Shown piece by piece: positions 54,291-63,653 of a DNA stretch of 64,000 nt. The position numbers were made by a program, and so were the translations under genes. The notes under the pieces are model-generated. The model ran no database searches. It saw only the letters and a list, made by a program, of their open reading frames with translations, and was not told the origin of the DNA. The DNA comes from GCA-001856825 sp049965815. GTDB taxonomy: Archaea; Thermoplasmatota; Thermoplasmata; Thermoplasmatales; GCA-001856825. The stretch is from positions 171,449-235,448 of the forward strand of contig JBMFVV010000001.1 in the NCBI GenBank assembly GCA_049965815.1, in the 5' to 3' direction. Position 1 is the first letter of the stretch. The number at the start of each line of letters is the position of its first letter.

Positions 54291-54313
54291 TACTAATTGT
54301 TTCTTCTACAAAC

Positions 54314-54748
54314 ATGAATTGTGAATTGTGCGGAAAGGTGATAGATCGCTACTACGAGGTTATTATTGACGGTGTCACAATGAAGGTCTGTCACGACTGC
54401 GCGAAGTATGGTAAGGAAGTAAAGAGAAAACCAGTCACAGTCCAGAGGGAACAACCCCCTCAACCCATCCAGACCAGAAATTTTGTGCATGTATCTCCAC
54501 CACCTCCAGCCAGAAGGAGAACATCTGATAACGTTGATGACTTGGATGAACCCATCATAGATTTTGGAAAAGTTATAAAGAAGAAGAGGGAGGAGATGGG
54601 TCTCTCTCAAGAGGAGCTAGCTAACAAGCTTCAGGAGAAGAAGAATGTTGTTGCAAAGATAGAAAGGGAGGAAATTAAGCCAGATAAGCAAACTGCGAGA
54701 AAAATAGAAAAGGTGATGGGGATAAGAATACTGGAGAAGGTTCAGTAA
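54314..54748 (+). CDS. Archaeal multiprotein bridging factor 1 (aMBF1)
   Basis: The 144-residue protein has an N-terminal zinc ribbon (Cys3, Cys6, Cys26, Cys29: CELCG and CHDC), a Pro-rich linker with PPPPARRR (about 56-70) and a C-terminal XRE-type HTH (GKVIKKKREEMGLSQEELANKL onward). This matches archaeal MBF1, a basal transcription or ribosome-linked factor. It is monocistronic and convergent with LysRS. Confidence 0.92.
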   Translation: MNCELCGKVIDRYYEVIIDGVTMKVCHDCAKYGKEVKRKPVTVQREQPPQPIQTRNFVHVSPPPPARRRTSDNVDDLDEPIIDFGKVIKKKREEMGLSQEELANKLQEKKNVVAKIEREEIKPDKQTARKIEKVMGIRILEKVQ

Positions 54749-54760
54749 GTTCCTGATATC

Positions 54761-56239
54761 TTACTGATTCCCTTCACCAGAATCTTCGTTTTGAGGTATA
54801 GATTTCATTGGGGGGAACAGGATGACTTCCTTTATCGATGTTTGATTTGTGAAAACCATTACGGGACGGTCTATCGATATGCCGATGCCCGCTGTTGGGG
54901 GCATGCCATATTCTATAGCATCCAGGAAATCTTCGTCGAAAGGAGGAGCTTCATCATCTCCCTTTTTCCTCTCCTTCTCCTGATCCTCAAACATTTTCCT
55001 CTGGTAAATAGGGTCGGTGAGTTCAGAGTACGAATTGGCTACTTCCATTCTTCCAACATACAGCTCGAAACGCTCAGCGAGTAGAGGATTTCCCCTTTTG
55101 ACCTTTGTCAGGGGGCACATGTATGCGGGAAAATCTAGTACGAATGTGGGTTGAAGTGTTTTACCCTTCAGGTATTTGTCAAATAATGAGTCGGCAACGT
55201 GATAAGGGTCTGGATGTTTCAGCCCAAGTTTCTCGCTATCGTTAATTTTTTCAGCCTCTTCATCCGACGTTGAGGAAACGTCTACTCCCGCTATCTTCTT
55301 CAGTTCATCAACCCAGTACATGCGTGCGTACGGTGGTGTGAAATCTATTGTCTCCCCCTGATAATCTATCTTCATCCTTCCGAATGTCTTAAGCGCGAAA
55401 GACGAAAGCATCTCTTCCATCATTTTCATGAATGCCTCATAATCGCTGTAGGCTTCGTAGTATTCTACCTGAGTGAATTCTGGATTGTGAGTTGTGTCAG
55501 CGTCTTCGTTTCTGAAGTCCTTGGAGACCTCATACACCCTCTCTGCGCCTCCAATGATGAGCCTCTTAAGGTAGAGTTCGTCAGATATTCTCAAAAACAT
55601 CTGTTTGTCGTCAAGTGTGTGGTATACTGTGGTGAATGGCTTTGCCTTGGCTCCCCCATAGACATCCTGAAGTATCGGAGTCTCCACTTCAATAGCCCCT
55701 CTGGAATCCAGAACATCCCTGACGTGGCGCAGGAACTTTGATCTCGTCTCAAAGGTCCTGAGGACCTCCTGATTCATCATCAAATCCAGGTGCCTGTATC
55801 TATATCTGGCCTCTGTGTCTGTCAGTCCATGCCACTTATTCGGCAGTGTCCTCAGCGTCTTCGACAGCATGGTGATTTCTTTAGCCCCTACGCTGATTTC
55901 ACCCCTCTTGCTCTTCATGACAGTTCCCCTGATCCCAAGGTTGTCTCCTATTGAGGTGTGTGTTAAGACCAGGAGTGATTTCGTGTCCAGATCGTTGTTC
56001 CTTATGAGCCCTTGGATCTTCCCGGACCTGTCCTGAAGATCAATGAACGTTATCCCCCCCATCTGTCTCATCTGCATGGCCCGGCCAGCAATGCTGACCT
56101 CCTTCCCCTCCATTTGGGAAAAATTATCTTTTATTTCTTGGGCGTGGTGTGTCACGTTGTATGAATAGGGGTATGGTTCAATCCCCTCTTTCCGCAGTAC
56201 GCTGATGCTTTCAATTTTTGCCTTGTCTATTGTTGAGAT
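54761..56239 (-). CDS. lysS: Lysyl-tRNA synthetase, class II
   Basis: The enzyme charges tRNA-Lys. It has the OB-fold domain (EVSIAGRAMQMRQMGGITFIDLQD) and class II motifs: FRNEDADTTHNPEFTQVEYYEAY for motif 2 and TAGIGISIDRPVM for motif 3. Between an in-frame TAA and the first GTG (56155) lie 28 codons without ATG, GTG or TTG, yet they encode the conserved LysRS N-terminus (KIESISVLRKEGIEPYPYSY). I therefore extend the gene to the ATC at 56239, just after a GAGGGGTGAT site; ATA at 56230 is another option. The start may be non-canonical or an ATG altered by a base error. Class I is the more common euryarchaeal LysRS. Confidence 0.9.
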   Translation of the reverse strand: MSTIDKAKIESISVLRKEGIEPYPYSYNVTHHAQEIKDNFSQMEGKEVSIAGRAMQMRQMGGITFIDLQDRSGKIQGLIRNNDLDTKSLLVLTHTSIGDNLGIRGTVMKSKRGEISVGAKEITMLSKTLRTLPNKWHGLTDTEARYRYRHLDLMMNQEVLRTFETRSKFLRHVRDVLDSRGAIEVETPILQDVYGGAKAKPFTTVYHTLDDKQMFLRISDELYLKRLIIGGAERVYEVSKDFRNEDADTTHNPEFTQVEYYEAYSDYEAFMKMMEEMLSSFALKTFGRMKIDYQGETIDFTPPYARMYWVDELKKIAGVDVSSTSDEEAEKINDSEKLGLKHPDPYHVADSLFDKYLKGKTLQPTFVLDFPAYMCPLTKVKRGNPLLAERFELYVGRMEVANSYSELTDPIYQRKMFEDQEKERKKGDDEAPPFDEDFLDAIEYGMPPTAGIGISIDRPVMVFTNQTSIKEVILFPPMKSIPQNEDSGEGNQ

Positions 56240-56316
56240 TTAATCACCCCTCTATGAAATTCACAGACCGCATTGATCCCCCCTTCCCTTAATCATAAAG
56301 TGAATTATGAACGGCA

Positions 56317-56907
56317 TCACTTGAGCAGTCTTGCCCTGATTAATGCCCTGAGAGGAACTCCATCAATTTCGTCCTTGTTAGTCTTGTTGGTTAGAACGAC
56401 AACCAGTATGGGATTTCCCTTCTCCTTTTTCACTGCACTCAAGGCTTTGGATATGGTTTCTCCAGTGCTAATGACGTCGTCGACTAGGACCACATTCTTC
56501 CCCGATATGTTTGCATAGTTGCTGGAGAATGTGCCCTCACCCTTGGTAGTGATGGACCTGTAAATCCCTAGTTCCGTCCCAAGAATGTCTGATATGAATG
56601 TCGCGTATGGAATCCCGTTGATCGTTATGCCGACTACCGTATCTATTTCCTTTTCTGCCCTGTGGACCTCCTCCTCAATGATATCTGCCATTATTTCTGC
56701 CACATTGTATATCCTGTTTGAATAGACTCCTATACTCCTCCATCCTATCTTGACGTCTCCCGGTGCTTTTTCTATCTTTGATTCACCGCTGAGCAACCAT
56801 ATTATTGTATTTAGAGAAAGATGCATCTCTGTTGCTATATCCTTATCGTTCATCCCCTTCTGTTTTAACTGTCTTGCAGTTTCTGCAAGCTCCTCTATGT
56901 TCTTCAT
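56317..56907 (-). CDS. HTH-phosphoribosyltransferase regulator (GfcR/PyrE-like)
   Basis: The 196-residue protein fuses an N-terminal helix-turn-helix (about 1-45: LKQKGMNDKDIATEMHLSLNTIIWLL) with a phosphoribosyltransferase domain. The PRPP-binding loop VVLVDDVISTGET lies at 139-151, as in orotate phosphoribosyltransferase. This is the archaeal GfcR/orotate-PRT-like arrangement; in haloarchaea GfcR is a transcription regulator. It could also act as an enzyme. An AGGTGATA site precedes the ATG. The LysRS gene follows on the same strand. Confidence 0.85.
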   Translation of the reverse strand: MKNIEELAETARQLKQKGMNDKDIATEMHLSLNTIIWLLSGESKIEKAPGDVKIGWRSIGVYSNRIYNVAEIMADIIEEEVHRAEKEIDTVVGITINGIPYATFISDILGTELGIYRSITTKGEGTFSSNYANISGKNVVLVDDVISTGETISKALSAVKKEKGNPILVVVLTNKTNKDEIDGVPLRALIRARLLK

Positions 56908-57106
56908 TTTTTATCACCTGTCAGCACTCATAGGGGTCATCACAGCCTTAGCTCAGCTGACCCTCTTGTCATCACACTGTCTAATATGCAATAGGAATAT
57001 AAACTCTTTTTTGAGAGTGAGCTAATAAAAATCAATGCTTATTCATTATATCCTAAATTCTATCTCAATGGAATTTTGTCCCATGCCTACGATAATGGAG
57101 CATGCA

Positions 57107-57117
57107 CATAAAATATC
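57107..57117 (+). promoter_or_regulatory. TATA box of the nnr operon
   Basis: CATAAAATATC is centred about 24 nt before the ATG at 57136. Confidence 0.55.
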
Positions 57118-57135
57118 GGTCTTTGATTATCCCAT

Positions 57136-58539
57136 ATGTATACCATTCTAGACTCCAGGATTTTGGACGTTAACGCTGAAGCTTCCGGGGTCAATATGGA
57201 AGAGCTGATGAACAATGCCGGGAAAGCAGTTGCAAAGCTTGTGATGTCACTTAAACCCAAGAGGGTGTTGGTAGCCTGCGGAAGCGGGAACAACGGCGGG
57301 GATGGATGCGTTGCCGCCTCTGCCCTCTTGAAGGAAGGAATTTCAGTCAGCTGCTACCCTGTTTCTATTCCAGCGACAGAACTGTCCAAGAAAAAATATG
57401 CTGCATTCTTGAAGAATAAGGGGGAAATTGTTCATTTCATTAAGGAAGGGAGATATGATGTGATTATAGATGCACTCCTAGGAGTCGGGATATCTGGTCC
57501 TCCAAGGGAGCCTTACGCATCCGCCATAAATCTGATAAATCAATCAAAAAGTAAAATTGTATCAGTAGATGTTCCATCAGGATTTCCAACTTCCCTGCAG
57601 GTCAAACCCGATTACACGGTCACGATGCAGTTCAAGAAGGAAGGCATGACAAAATCCAACTGCGGCAAGCTGATCGTGGCAGATGTTGGATTTCCCAAGG
57701 AAGTCATTGGGATGATTGGTCCTGGTGACATGTTATCATTTCCAGCTTCACTCAAAAGTTCACATAAGGGGGAAAATGGCATTTGTGTGATGGTGGGAGG
57801 GAGCGAGAAATACTTCGGTGCTCCGCTGTACATGGCTGAAGCAGCTCTGAGGATGGGACCTGACCTTGTTAACCTGTTTGCCCCAACCAGCATCCATGAG
57901 TACATAGCTTCGAACTGCCAGGGGGTAATCCTCAGAAAATCTGGAATCACAGAGATTGAATTCAACTACGAACTGATGAAGATGTTGAAGGAAAAGGCTG
58001 ACTCGCTTGCAATAGGCCCGGGGATCTCCAAGGACGAAAGAGCGCTGGACGAAGCGGCAAAAATAATTGATTTCACACTCTCCCTGAATAAAAACATGGT
58101 AATAGATGCGGATGCCCTTCAGGCTTCCATGAATATGGGGGACTTCAAAGGATTAGCTGTTCTTACCCCTCACAGGGGGGAATTCAAATCAGTCTTCGGG
58201 ATAGATCCAGATGAAGAGAACGTGAAGAGGATGGCAAGGAAGGTAAATGTTGTTATACTTGTAAAGGGAGAGATAGACATAGTTACTGACGGAGAAACGG
58301 TGAAGAGAAACATATCGTACCATCACAAGAGCATGACGAGAGGGGGGACGGGTGATGTCGTCACTGGAGCTGTAGCTGGGCTTTTATCTAGGAAGGTTGA
58401 TCCTCTGCATGCAGCTTTCCTGGCATCTTACATTGTTGGTCAAGCCGGGCTTAACGCATTCGGAAAGATGGGAGACGGATATCTTACATCTGAACTTGTT
58501 GACCAAATTCCCAGTGTTTTGACCTCTGGCAGGAAATAA
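57136..58539 (+). CDS. nnr: Bifunctional NAD(P)H-hydrate epimerase/dehydratase
   Basis: The 467-residue repair enzyme combines an N-terminal epimerase domain (about 1-200: VACGSGNNGGDGCVAAS) with a C-terminal ADP-dependent dehydratase domain (IGPGISKDE, VIDADAL, TPHRGEFK, and the signature TRGGTGDVVTGAVAG). It converts damaged NAD(P)H hydrates back to NAD(P)H. It leads an apparent operon; the CBS-domain gene begins 30 bp later. Confidence 0.93.
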   Translation: MYTILDSRILDVNAEASGVNMEELMNNAGKAVAKLVMSLKPKRVLVACGSGNNGGDGCVAASALLKEGISVSCYPVSIPATELSKKKYAAFLKNKGEIVHFIKEGRYDVIIDALLGVGISGPPREPYASAINLINQSKSKIVSVDVPSGFPTSLQVKPDYTVTMQFKKEGMTKSNCGKLIVADVGFPKEVIGMIGPGDMLSFPASLKSSHKGENGICVMVGGSEKYFGAPLYMAEAALRMGPDLVNLFAPTSIHEYIASNCQGVILRKSGITEIEFNYELMKMLKEKADSLAIGPGISKDERALDEAAKIIDFTLSLNKNMVIDADALQASMNMGDFKGLAVLTPHRGEFKSVFGIDPDEENVKRMARKVNVVILVKGEIDIVTDGETVKRNISYHHKSMTRGGTGDVVTGAVAGLLSRKVDPLHAAFLASYIVGQAGLNAFGKMGDGYLTSELVDQIPSVLTSGRK

Positions 58540-58569
58540 AATTCATAATCAAGCTATCGATTGGTAATC

Positions 58570-59688
58570 ATGGTGTCCGTTGGAGAAATAATGACAACAA
58601 AATTGATTACCCTGACCACGGACGATTTAATCTCTACTGCAATAGCAAAAATGAGCGACAACAAAATGCACCACATTCCCATCGTAGATGACAAGGGAAA
58701 CTACGTTGGGATGCTGGACTACAACATTCTGTACAAGAGAGAATCGATCCCGGTAACTACAAAGATCAAAACTGTGATGGAAAGGACTCCGTCTATTTCC
58801 CCAGGCGTATCTATTGCCGACGCTGCAAGACTCATGCTTGATAGCGGGCTCAAGGCGCTACCAGTTCTAGAGAAGAACAAGCTGAAGGGGATAGTCACAT
58901 CGACTGACATAGTTCATTCCATCAACTCAATCCCAGAAGTGGCCGATCTCAGGGCTGCCGAAATTATGTCAGGAGACCCGATCACAGTAACGGAGGATGA
59001 CGACCTACTTGAGGCTCTGAAGAAGATGAGGGACATAGATGAAGCTAGCATCCCCGTTGTCAACAAGGAGGGTAGGGTAACAGGAATGGTTAACATAAAC
59101 GACATCAGCAGGGAGCTCTGGAGAGGACGGGGAAAGATGAGACAGGGTGAGTACTACAGAAACAAGTCGAAGCCTTCTGTGAAGGACGTAATGGTAACGC
59201 CCCTGACAATTGGACTGGAAAAAAGTGTCTCATCCTGCATGAACGCAATGGCAGGTTCTGAAGCAAGAGTATGCGCAGTAGTGAACGATAATATGGTCCC
59301 CGAGGGAATAATAAGCCAGAGTGACATTCTTGGGGAAATAGTCAAGGGGTCATCTGGCCGATCGGTACTGGTCAATCTATCTGGGGCAAGGTTTGATGAT
59401 CCTGAGGTTTATGATAAGATATATTCGCTTATAGAGAAATCCGCCAGCTCTATTGCCAAGTTGAAGAGGATGAGGCCTATGCTGATCAATATCCACATAG
59501 AGGAATACAGCCTGACGGGAAAGGAGACAAAGTATTCCATCAGGGGGAAAATGGTCACGGAATCCAAAACTTTCTTCTCGAGAAGCTGGGACTGGAACAT
59601 CTTCAGGGCCGTAAAGCAACTGATGGATCAGTTCGAAACGATGGTCCAGAAGAACAAGACCTATAAAATGACGGAGGAAAGAGGATAA
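58570..59688 (+). CDS. Four-CBS protein with ribosome-hibernation (S30AE/HPF)-like C-terminal domain
   Basis: The 372-residue protein has four CBS repeats in two Bateman pairs (about 3-57, 65-118, 128-182 and 204-258: VGEIMTTKLITLT, VMERTPSISPG, AAEIMSGDPITVT, VKDVMVTPLTIGL) that would bind adenine nucleotides. The last 100 residues (about 266-366) read strand-helix-strand-strand-strand-helix: ARFDDPEVYDKIYSLIEKSA, MLINIHIEEYSL, TKYSIRGKMVTES, KTFFSRSWDW, then NIFRAVKQLMDQFETMVQKN. This order and pattern fit the S30AE/RaiA/HPF domain that silences ribosomes. If so, it is a nucleotide-sensing hibernation factor. The ATG at 58570 starts the first repeat. Its stop overlaps the tldD start by one base. 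Confidence 0.8.
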   Translation: MVSVGEIMTTKLITLTTDDLISTAIAKMSDNKMHHIPIVDDKGNYVGMLDYNILYKRESIPVTTKIKTVMERTPSISPGVSIADAARLMLDSGLKALPVLEKNKLKGIVTSTDIVHSINSIPEVADLRAAEIMSGDPITVTEDDDLLEALKKMRDIDEASIPVVNKEGRVTGMVNINDISRELWRGRGKMRQGEYYRNKSKPSVKDVMVTPLTIGLEKSVSSCMNAMAGSEARVCAVVNDNMVPEGIISQSDILGEIVKGSSGRSVLVNLSGARFDDPEVYDKIYSLIEKSASSIAKLKRMRPMLINIHIEEYSLTGKETKYSIRGKMVTESKTFFSRSWDWNIFRAVKQLMDQFETMVQKNKTYKMTEERG

Positions 59689-61070
59689 TGGAGGAATTCG
59701 TAGATAAGGCGCTTGAATATGCATCCAAGAGGTCGAAATACGCGGAGATCAGGTTCTGCTCTTCTACCAGGAATTCCGTCCTGATGAAGAATGGTGCAAT
59801 TTCTGCATCTGGTTATTCGGTGGACTCAGGACTGGCGATCAGGATTCTGAACAAGTCCATGGCATTTTCATCAATAAACATCAACAACTGGAACAGGATC
59901 AAGGAGGAAATTGACAGGGCAGTGAGAATGTCGGAACATCCTGGAAGGGACAAGTTTTCAAGTGAAACGCCTGTTAAGGATGCATGGAGCGTGAGTCAGA
60001 GAAAGAAGATTGAAGACCTCCCCTTTGAAGAAAGGGTAAATCGGTTAAAGGAGTTGGATGGGATACTGGCTGACGAAAATATTGCCATGAGAATTCTGTC
60101 TCTGGGGGACAATATAGAGGAGGAATTCAACACGAATTCTGAGGGTATGGCAATAAGATCCAGACTACCCAAGGTCGGCCTGTTTGCAATGATCGGATAT
60201 ATGGAGAACGGAAGCTTTGAGCAGGGGACAGTGGAGGTTGGTTATTCAGGTGGGTATGAAGCATTTGATAGCTGGAATCTTAATGATAGATTGAAGCACG
60301 AATCCGATGTACTCAAAATGGCTTCAAAAGCAAAGAAATTGAGCGATGGAACATATGACCTGGTAGCTGGCCCAGAAATTTCAGGCATCGTTGCACACGA
60401 AAGCGCGGGCCATCCAACGGAATCAGACAGGATACTTGGAAGAGAGATGGCACAGGCCGGAGAATCATTCATCAAAAAGGACGACAGAGGGAAGAGAGTA
60501 GGCTCAGATATAGTGAATCTTGTAGACGACCCCACCATAGAACACAGTTACGGGTTCTACATCTACGACAGGGATGGAGTGAGGGCGAGAAAAAGATATC
60601 TGTATAAGGCAGGTCTGATAAACGAATTCCTCAGCAACAGGGAGAGTGCAGGGAGACTTGGCGAGAAGAGCAATGGTGCCTCGAGATCATCCGAGTGGGA
60701 CAAGGAGCCCCTGGTCCGTATGAGCACCACGTTTATTGAGCCCAGAGATCACAGTTTGGAAGAGCTTTTGGAGGGCGTCAAGGAAGGGATATACATGAAG
60801 AGCTTTACAGAATGGAACATAGACGACATAAGGTTCAACGAGAAGTACGTGGGAAGGGAGGCATATCACATTAAGAACGGAGAAATAAAGGAGACGATCA
60901 GGAGACCTGTGATAGAAACAACTACGGTGAATTTTTACTCCTCGATAGATGCAGTAGGCAAGGATCTTGAATTTTCGGCTGGCACCTGCGGAAAGGGCGA
61001 TCCCATGCAGGGCGTTGATGTATGGATGGGTGGTCCCCACATACGTGTCAGGAATCTCAACGTGAGGTGA
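59688..61070 (+). CDS. tldD: TldD metalloprotease-family protein
   Basis: The 460-residue protein is TldD, the metal-bearing partner of the TldD/TldE heterodimer. The HExxxH motif is HESAGH (237-242), and a further ligand Cys may be in FSAGTCGKGDPMQG near residue 450. TldD/E cut unfolded peptides, for example in microcin B17 maturation in E. coli; the archaeal targets are unknown. It starts at the last base of the CBS gene and is followed within 6 bp by tldE. Confidence 0.93.
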   Translation: MEEFVDKALEYASKRSKYAEIRFCSSTRNSVLMKNGAISASGYSVDSGLAIRILNKSMAFSSININNWNRIKEEIDRAVRMSEHPGRDKFSSETPVKDAWSVSQRKKIEDLPFEERVNRLKELDGILADENIAMRILSLGDNIEEEFNTNSEGMAIRSRLPKVGLFAMIGYMENGSFEQGTVEVGYSGGYEAFDSWNLNDRLKHESDVLKMASKAKKLSDGTYDLVAGPEISGIVAHESAGHPTESDRILGREMAQAGESFIKKDDRGKRVGSDIVNLVDDPTIEHSYGFYIYDRDGVRARKRYLYKAGLINEFLSNRESAGRLGEKSNGASRSSEWDKEPLVRMSTTFIEPRDHSLEELLEGVKEGIYMKSFTEWNIDDIRFNEKYVGREAYHIKNGEIKETIRRPVIETTTVNFYSSIDAVGKDLEFSAGTCGKGDPMQGVDVWMGGPHIRVRNLNVR

Positions 61071-61076
61071 AGGTTG

Positions 61077-62375
61077 ATGGAAATAGAAGAAATATTTAGA
61101 AAAGTAGAAAAGGTCTCTGATCAGGCTTCAGTGAACCTGTCGAGGTCAAGAGTCACCCAGGTACGATTCTCCAACAACGTCATAGACATAAGCAATGAGT
61201 GGAATGAAGAGATGGCATCTGTTTTCCTTGCAAAGAACGGTAGAACCTTCATGTTCGATCTGAAGAATGAAGGAGACCTGGAGAAAATTCTGTCCCGGTC
61301 AGTGTCAGCCATTGAAAAGATAGAGAAGAATACGGACTTCGTAAGCCTAAATGATAAGAAAAACACATTCAGGAAAAAGAGGATGAATGATGGAAAGTTG
61401 CGGGAAATAGAAGGGCAGGAGTTAGTGAATAATTTTATAGATGAAGTGAAACCTTTCGTAAAGAGGGTTGGAGGCGTATTTTACAAAAAGGAAACAGAGG
61501 AAGAAGTAAAAACTCCATTCAACGAAGGTTCCGAAAAACAGTTTGGGATAGAGTTCATTGCAAGGGCATTCGATGATAAAGACTACCCCGTGCAGACATC
61601 GTTTACCACCTCATCTGATGACGACCTCTCTGGCCTGACGAAACAGGGGGAAGAGATACTGGACCTTGTAAGAAAGGTGAATGGAATAAAGGAGGGTAGA
61701 GAGGGAAAATACAACGTTATTTTCAGCCCTCTATGTTTTGCCTCTCTTGTATCTTATACCGTTCCTATGGCTTCTGCTTTCCAAGTGGACTCTGGAATGT
61801 CGATGTTTGCGGGAAGAATGGGTGAGAAAGTAGGTAGCAGTGCATTCACCGTATACGATGACCCATCAGACGATTCTATGTTCAATTCAAGGGTCCTGGA
61901 CGATGAGGGAAGCCCGACGAAGAAGACACCCGTCATAGAGAAGGGGGTTGTAAAGAGTCTTCTCCACAACTTTTCCACTGCCAATAGGTATCACGTGGAA
62001 ACGACAGGGAATGCAGGGATCGTCAGTCCAGCCCCGTGGCAGATTTCTGTGGAGCCAGGAAACGAGGACCTAGACGACATGATTGCGTCGACAAAGAAGG
62101 GTTTGTTCATCAACAACACCTGGTACACCAGGTTCCAGGATTACAGGGAAGGTATATTCTCCACCATACCCCGTGATGGAATATTCTACATTGAGAATGG
62201 AGAGATAAAGGAGAGCTGGGGAGGAATCAGGATTTCAGATTCCCTGATTAACATATACAAGAACATAGAAGGTATAAGTAGAGAGACAAAGAAGGTAAAA
62301 TGGTGGGATGAAACAATGCACACCAGGTCGCCTTACGTTGCAGCTGCGGAGGTTAATATTTCAAGAAGCAAGTAG
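61077..62375 (+). CDS. tldE: TldE/PmbA partner protein
   Basis: The 432-residue protein matches TldE/PmbA: it has the same fold order as TldD but lacks an HExxxH motif. Marks are GREGKYNVIFSPLCFASLVSYTV and LLHNFSTANRYHVETTGNAGI. It pairs with TldD to form the substrate tunnel. The ATG at 61077, six nt after GAGGTGA, is preferred over the TTG one codon before. It is the last gene of the nnr-CBS-tldD-tldE unit. Confidence 0.9.
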   Translation: MEIEEIFRKVEKVSDQASVNLSRSRVTQVRFSNNVIDISNEWNEEMASVFLAKNGRTFMFDLKNEGDLEKILSRSVSAIEKIEKNTDFVSLNDKKNTFRKKRMNDGKLREIEGQELVNNFIDEVKPFVKRVGGVFYKKETEEEVKTPFNEGSEKQFGIEFIARAFDDKDYPVQTSFTTSSDDDLSGLTKQGEEILDLVRKVNGIKEGREGKYNVIFSPLCFASLVSYTVPMASAFQVDSGMSMFAGRMGEKVGSSAFTVYDDPSDDSMFNSRVLDDEGSPTKKTPVIEKGVVKSLLHNFSTANRYHVETTGNAGIVSPAPWQISVEPGNEDLDDMIASTKKGLFINNTWYTRFQDYREGIFSTIPRDGIFYIENGEIKESWGGIRISDSLINIYKNIEGISRETKKVKWWDETMHTRSPYVAAAEVNISRSK

Positions 62376-62413
62376 TAAAATGAAACGTTAGGGGGAAAAG
62401 GACAATTAACTCA

Positions 62414-62422
62414 ATAGACGTA
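62414..62422. repeat. Target-site duplication, left copy
   Basis: ATAGACGTA directly abuts the left inverted repeat and is repeated exactly at 63666-63674. Confidence 0.85.
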
Positions 62423-62434
62423 GAATGTGGGACG
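62423..62434 (+). repeat. Left terminal inverted repeat of the IS
   Basis: GAATGTGGGACG faces its near-complement at 63654-63665 with a single mismatch at position 2. Confidence 0.8.
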
Positions 62435-62437
62435 TAA

Positions 62438-62632
62438 TTATTCTATCTTGTCCTTCCTGAATGTTCCTTCGTTCCTTGTGATTATCACGTAAACCCTTCT
62501 GCCGATGTATCTCTTAGGAATGTCAGCCTTCCCTGACATTCCTATGGGAGTTACAGTTCTTTCCAGAATGCCCTCTATCTCATCGTCCTTGAGAGTCAAG
62601 GAGTTGTTCAACACGAATATCTTCCTGCTCAA
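62438..62632 (-). CDS. DUF2080-type IS-encoded AbrB-like protein
   Basis: The 64-residue protein contains VTPIGMSGKADIPKRYIGRRVYVIIT, of which VTPIGMSG and IPKRYIGRRV match the DUF2080 'transposon-encoded' pattern related to AbrB/SpoVT swapped-hairpin DNA-binding proteins. It lies inside the IS borders, divergent from the transposase with a 28-bp gap, so it could repress transposase expression. That role is inferred. Confidence 0.75.
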   Translation of the reverse strand: MSRKIFVLNNSLTLKDDEIEGILERTVTPIGMSGKADIPKRYIGRRVYVIITRNEGTFRKDKIE

Positions 62633-62660
62633 CTGTTGTTAATAACATCCATGATATATA

Positions 62661-63647
62661 TTGCCAGTGCCAAAGGTCTTCGATGAGGACATAAAGCTCA
62701 AGCTTGAGGAGAGGGACTGGAGGACTTACGAACAACAGTTTGCGCTGAGAATAAAAACGGCGATGAAGGAACTTGATCCATTGATACGTGAAGCTGTTTC
62801 CACTCTTCACGTTGTCCATGGCCCAGGACACCCTCATTCCCTGACGCTTGAACAGAGGGTGCAACTCCTCCTGATAAAGCAGCTTGTAGGGGAATCCAAC
62901 AGGATGTTCTCTAACATGCTCGTGATATTCTCCATGCTATCAGGGATAGACATTTCTTATAAGGCAGTTGAAAGGTTGTATTCTGGCGAAGAGGTTGTTC
63001 TTGCCATACACAACCTTCACATCCTCATCCTCAGGAAGAAGGGTGTGGAAAGATCGGATGCCACGGGTGACGGTACAGGATACTCCCTTACTATAAAGAA
63101 GAATTATGGGACATATGCACAGAGATTGAAGGACAATGCAAAGGAGAATGCGAGTTCAGAGAATGCTGCAAGGAAATCAGGTAACCACAGGAAGAGGTTG
63201 TTTGCATACTCCTTTGCCATCATGGACCTTAAAACGAGGATGTACATATCATTCGGTTCAAGCATGAGATCAGAGAGGGAAGCCTATGACAGGGCTATCG
63301 GGCTGCTTTCCTCTCTTGGGATAGAACTGGGTTCAATGAGACTGGATCGCTATTATTCTTCCCCTTCTTACGTGGATAAATTGGGGAAGACAAAGGTATT
63401 CATAATACCGAAGAAGAACGCTACGCTCAACGGGTCACAGAAGTGGAAAGTTACTATGAAAGAATTTCTCTACAACACGATGCCATACCTGGAACAGTAT
63501 CACAAGATGAGCAACTCGGAATCGGGATTTGCAGCAGACAAGAAGATGCTCGGGTGGAACATAGCTCAGAGGAGGGATGATCGTATTGATAATGCTCTAT
63601 TCTGCACCGGAGTCTGGCATAATCTGTTCAATATTGGTAGGTCGTAG
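62661..63647 (+). CDS. DDE-type transposase of the complete IS
   Basis: The 328-residue transposase has an N-terminal helical DNA-binding part (about 1-115) and a DDE catalytic core: Asp in SDATGDGTGYSL (about 134-145), Asp in MRLDRYYSS (about 229-237) and Glu in MSNSESGFAADKK (about 285-297), with the closing KKMLGWNIAQRRDD. The frame is intact and the stop lies just inside the right inverted repeat, so it may be active. The start is a TTG at 62661 or a GTG at 62667. It has no evident relation to the IS4-group fragment at 3576-4196. Confidence 0.85.
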   Translation: MPVPKVFDEDIKLKLEERDWRTYEQQFALRIKTAMKELDPLIREAVSTLHVVHGPGHPHSLTLEQRVQLLLIKQLVGESNRMFSNMLVIFSMLSGIDISYKAVERLYSGEEVVLAIHNLHILILRKKGVERSDATGDGTGYSLTIKKNYGTYAQRLKDNAKENASSENAARKSGNHRKRLFAYSFAIMDLKTRMYISFGSSMRSEREAYDRAIGLLSSLGIELGSMRLDRYYSSPSYVDKLGKTKVFIIPKKNATLNGSQKWKVTMKEFLYNTMPYLEQYHKMSNSESGFAADKKMLGWNIAQRRDDRIDNALFCTGVWHNLFNIGRS

Positions 63648-63653
63648 AAAAGC

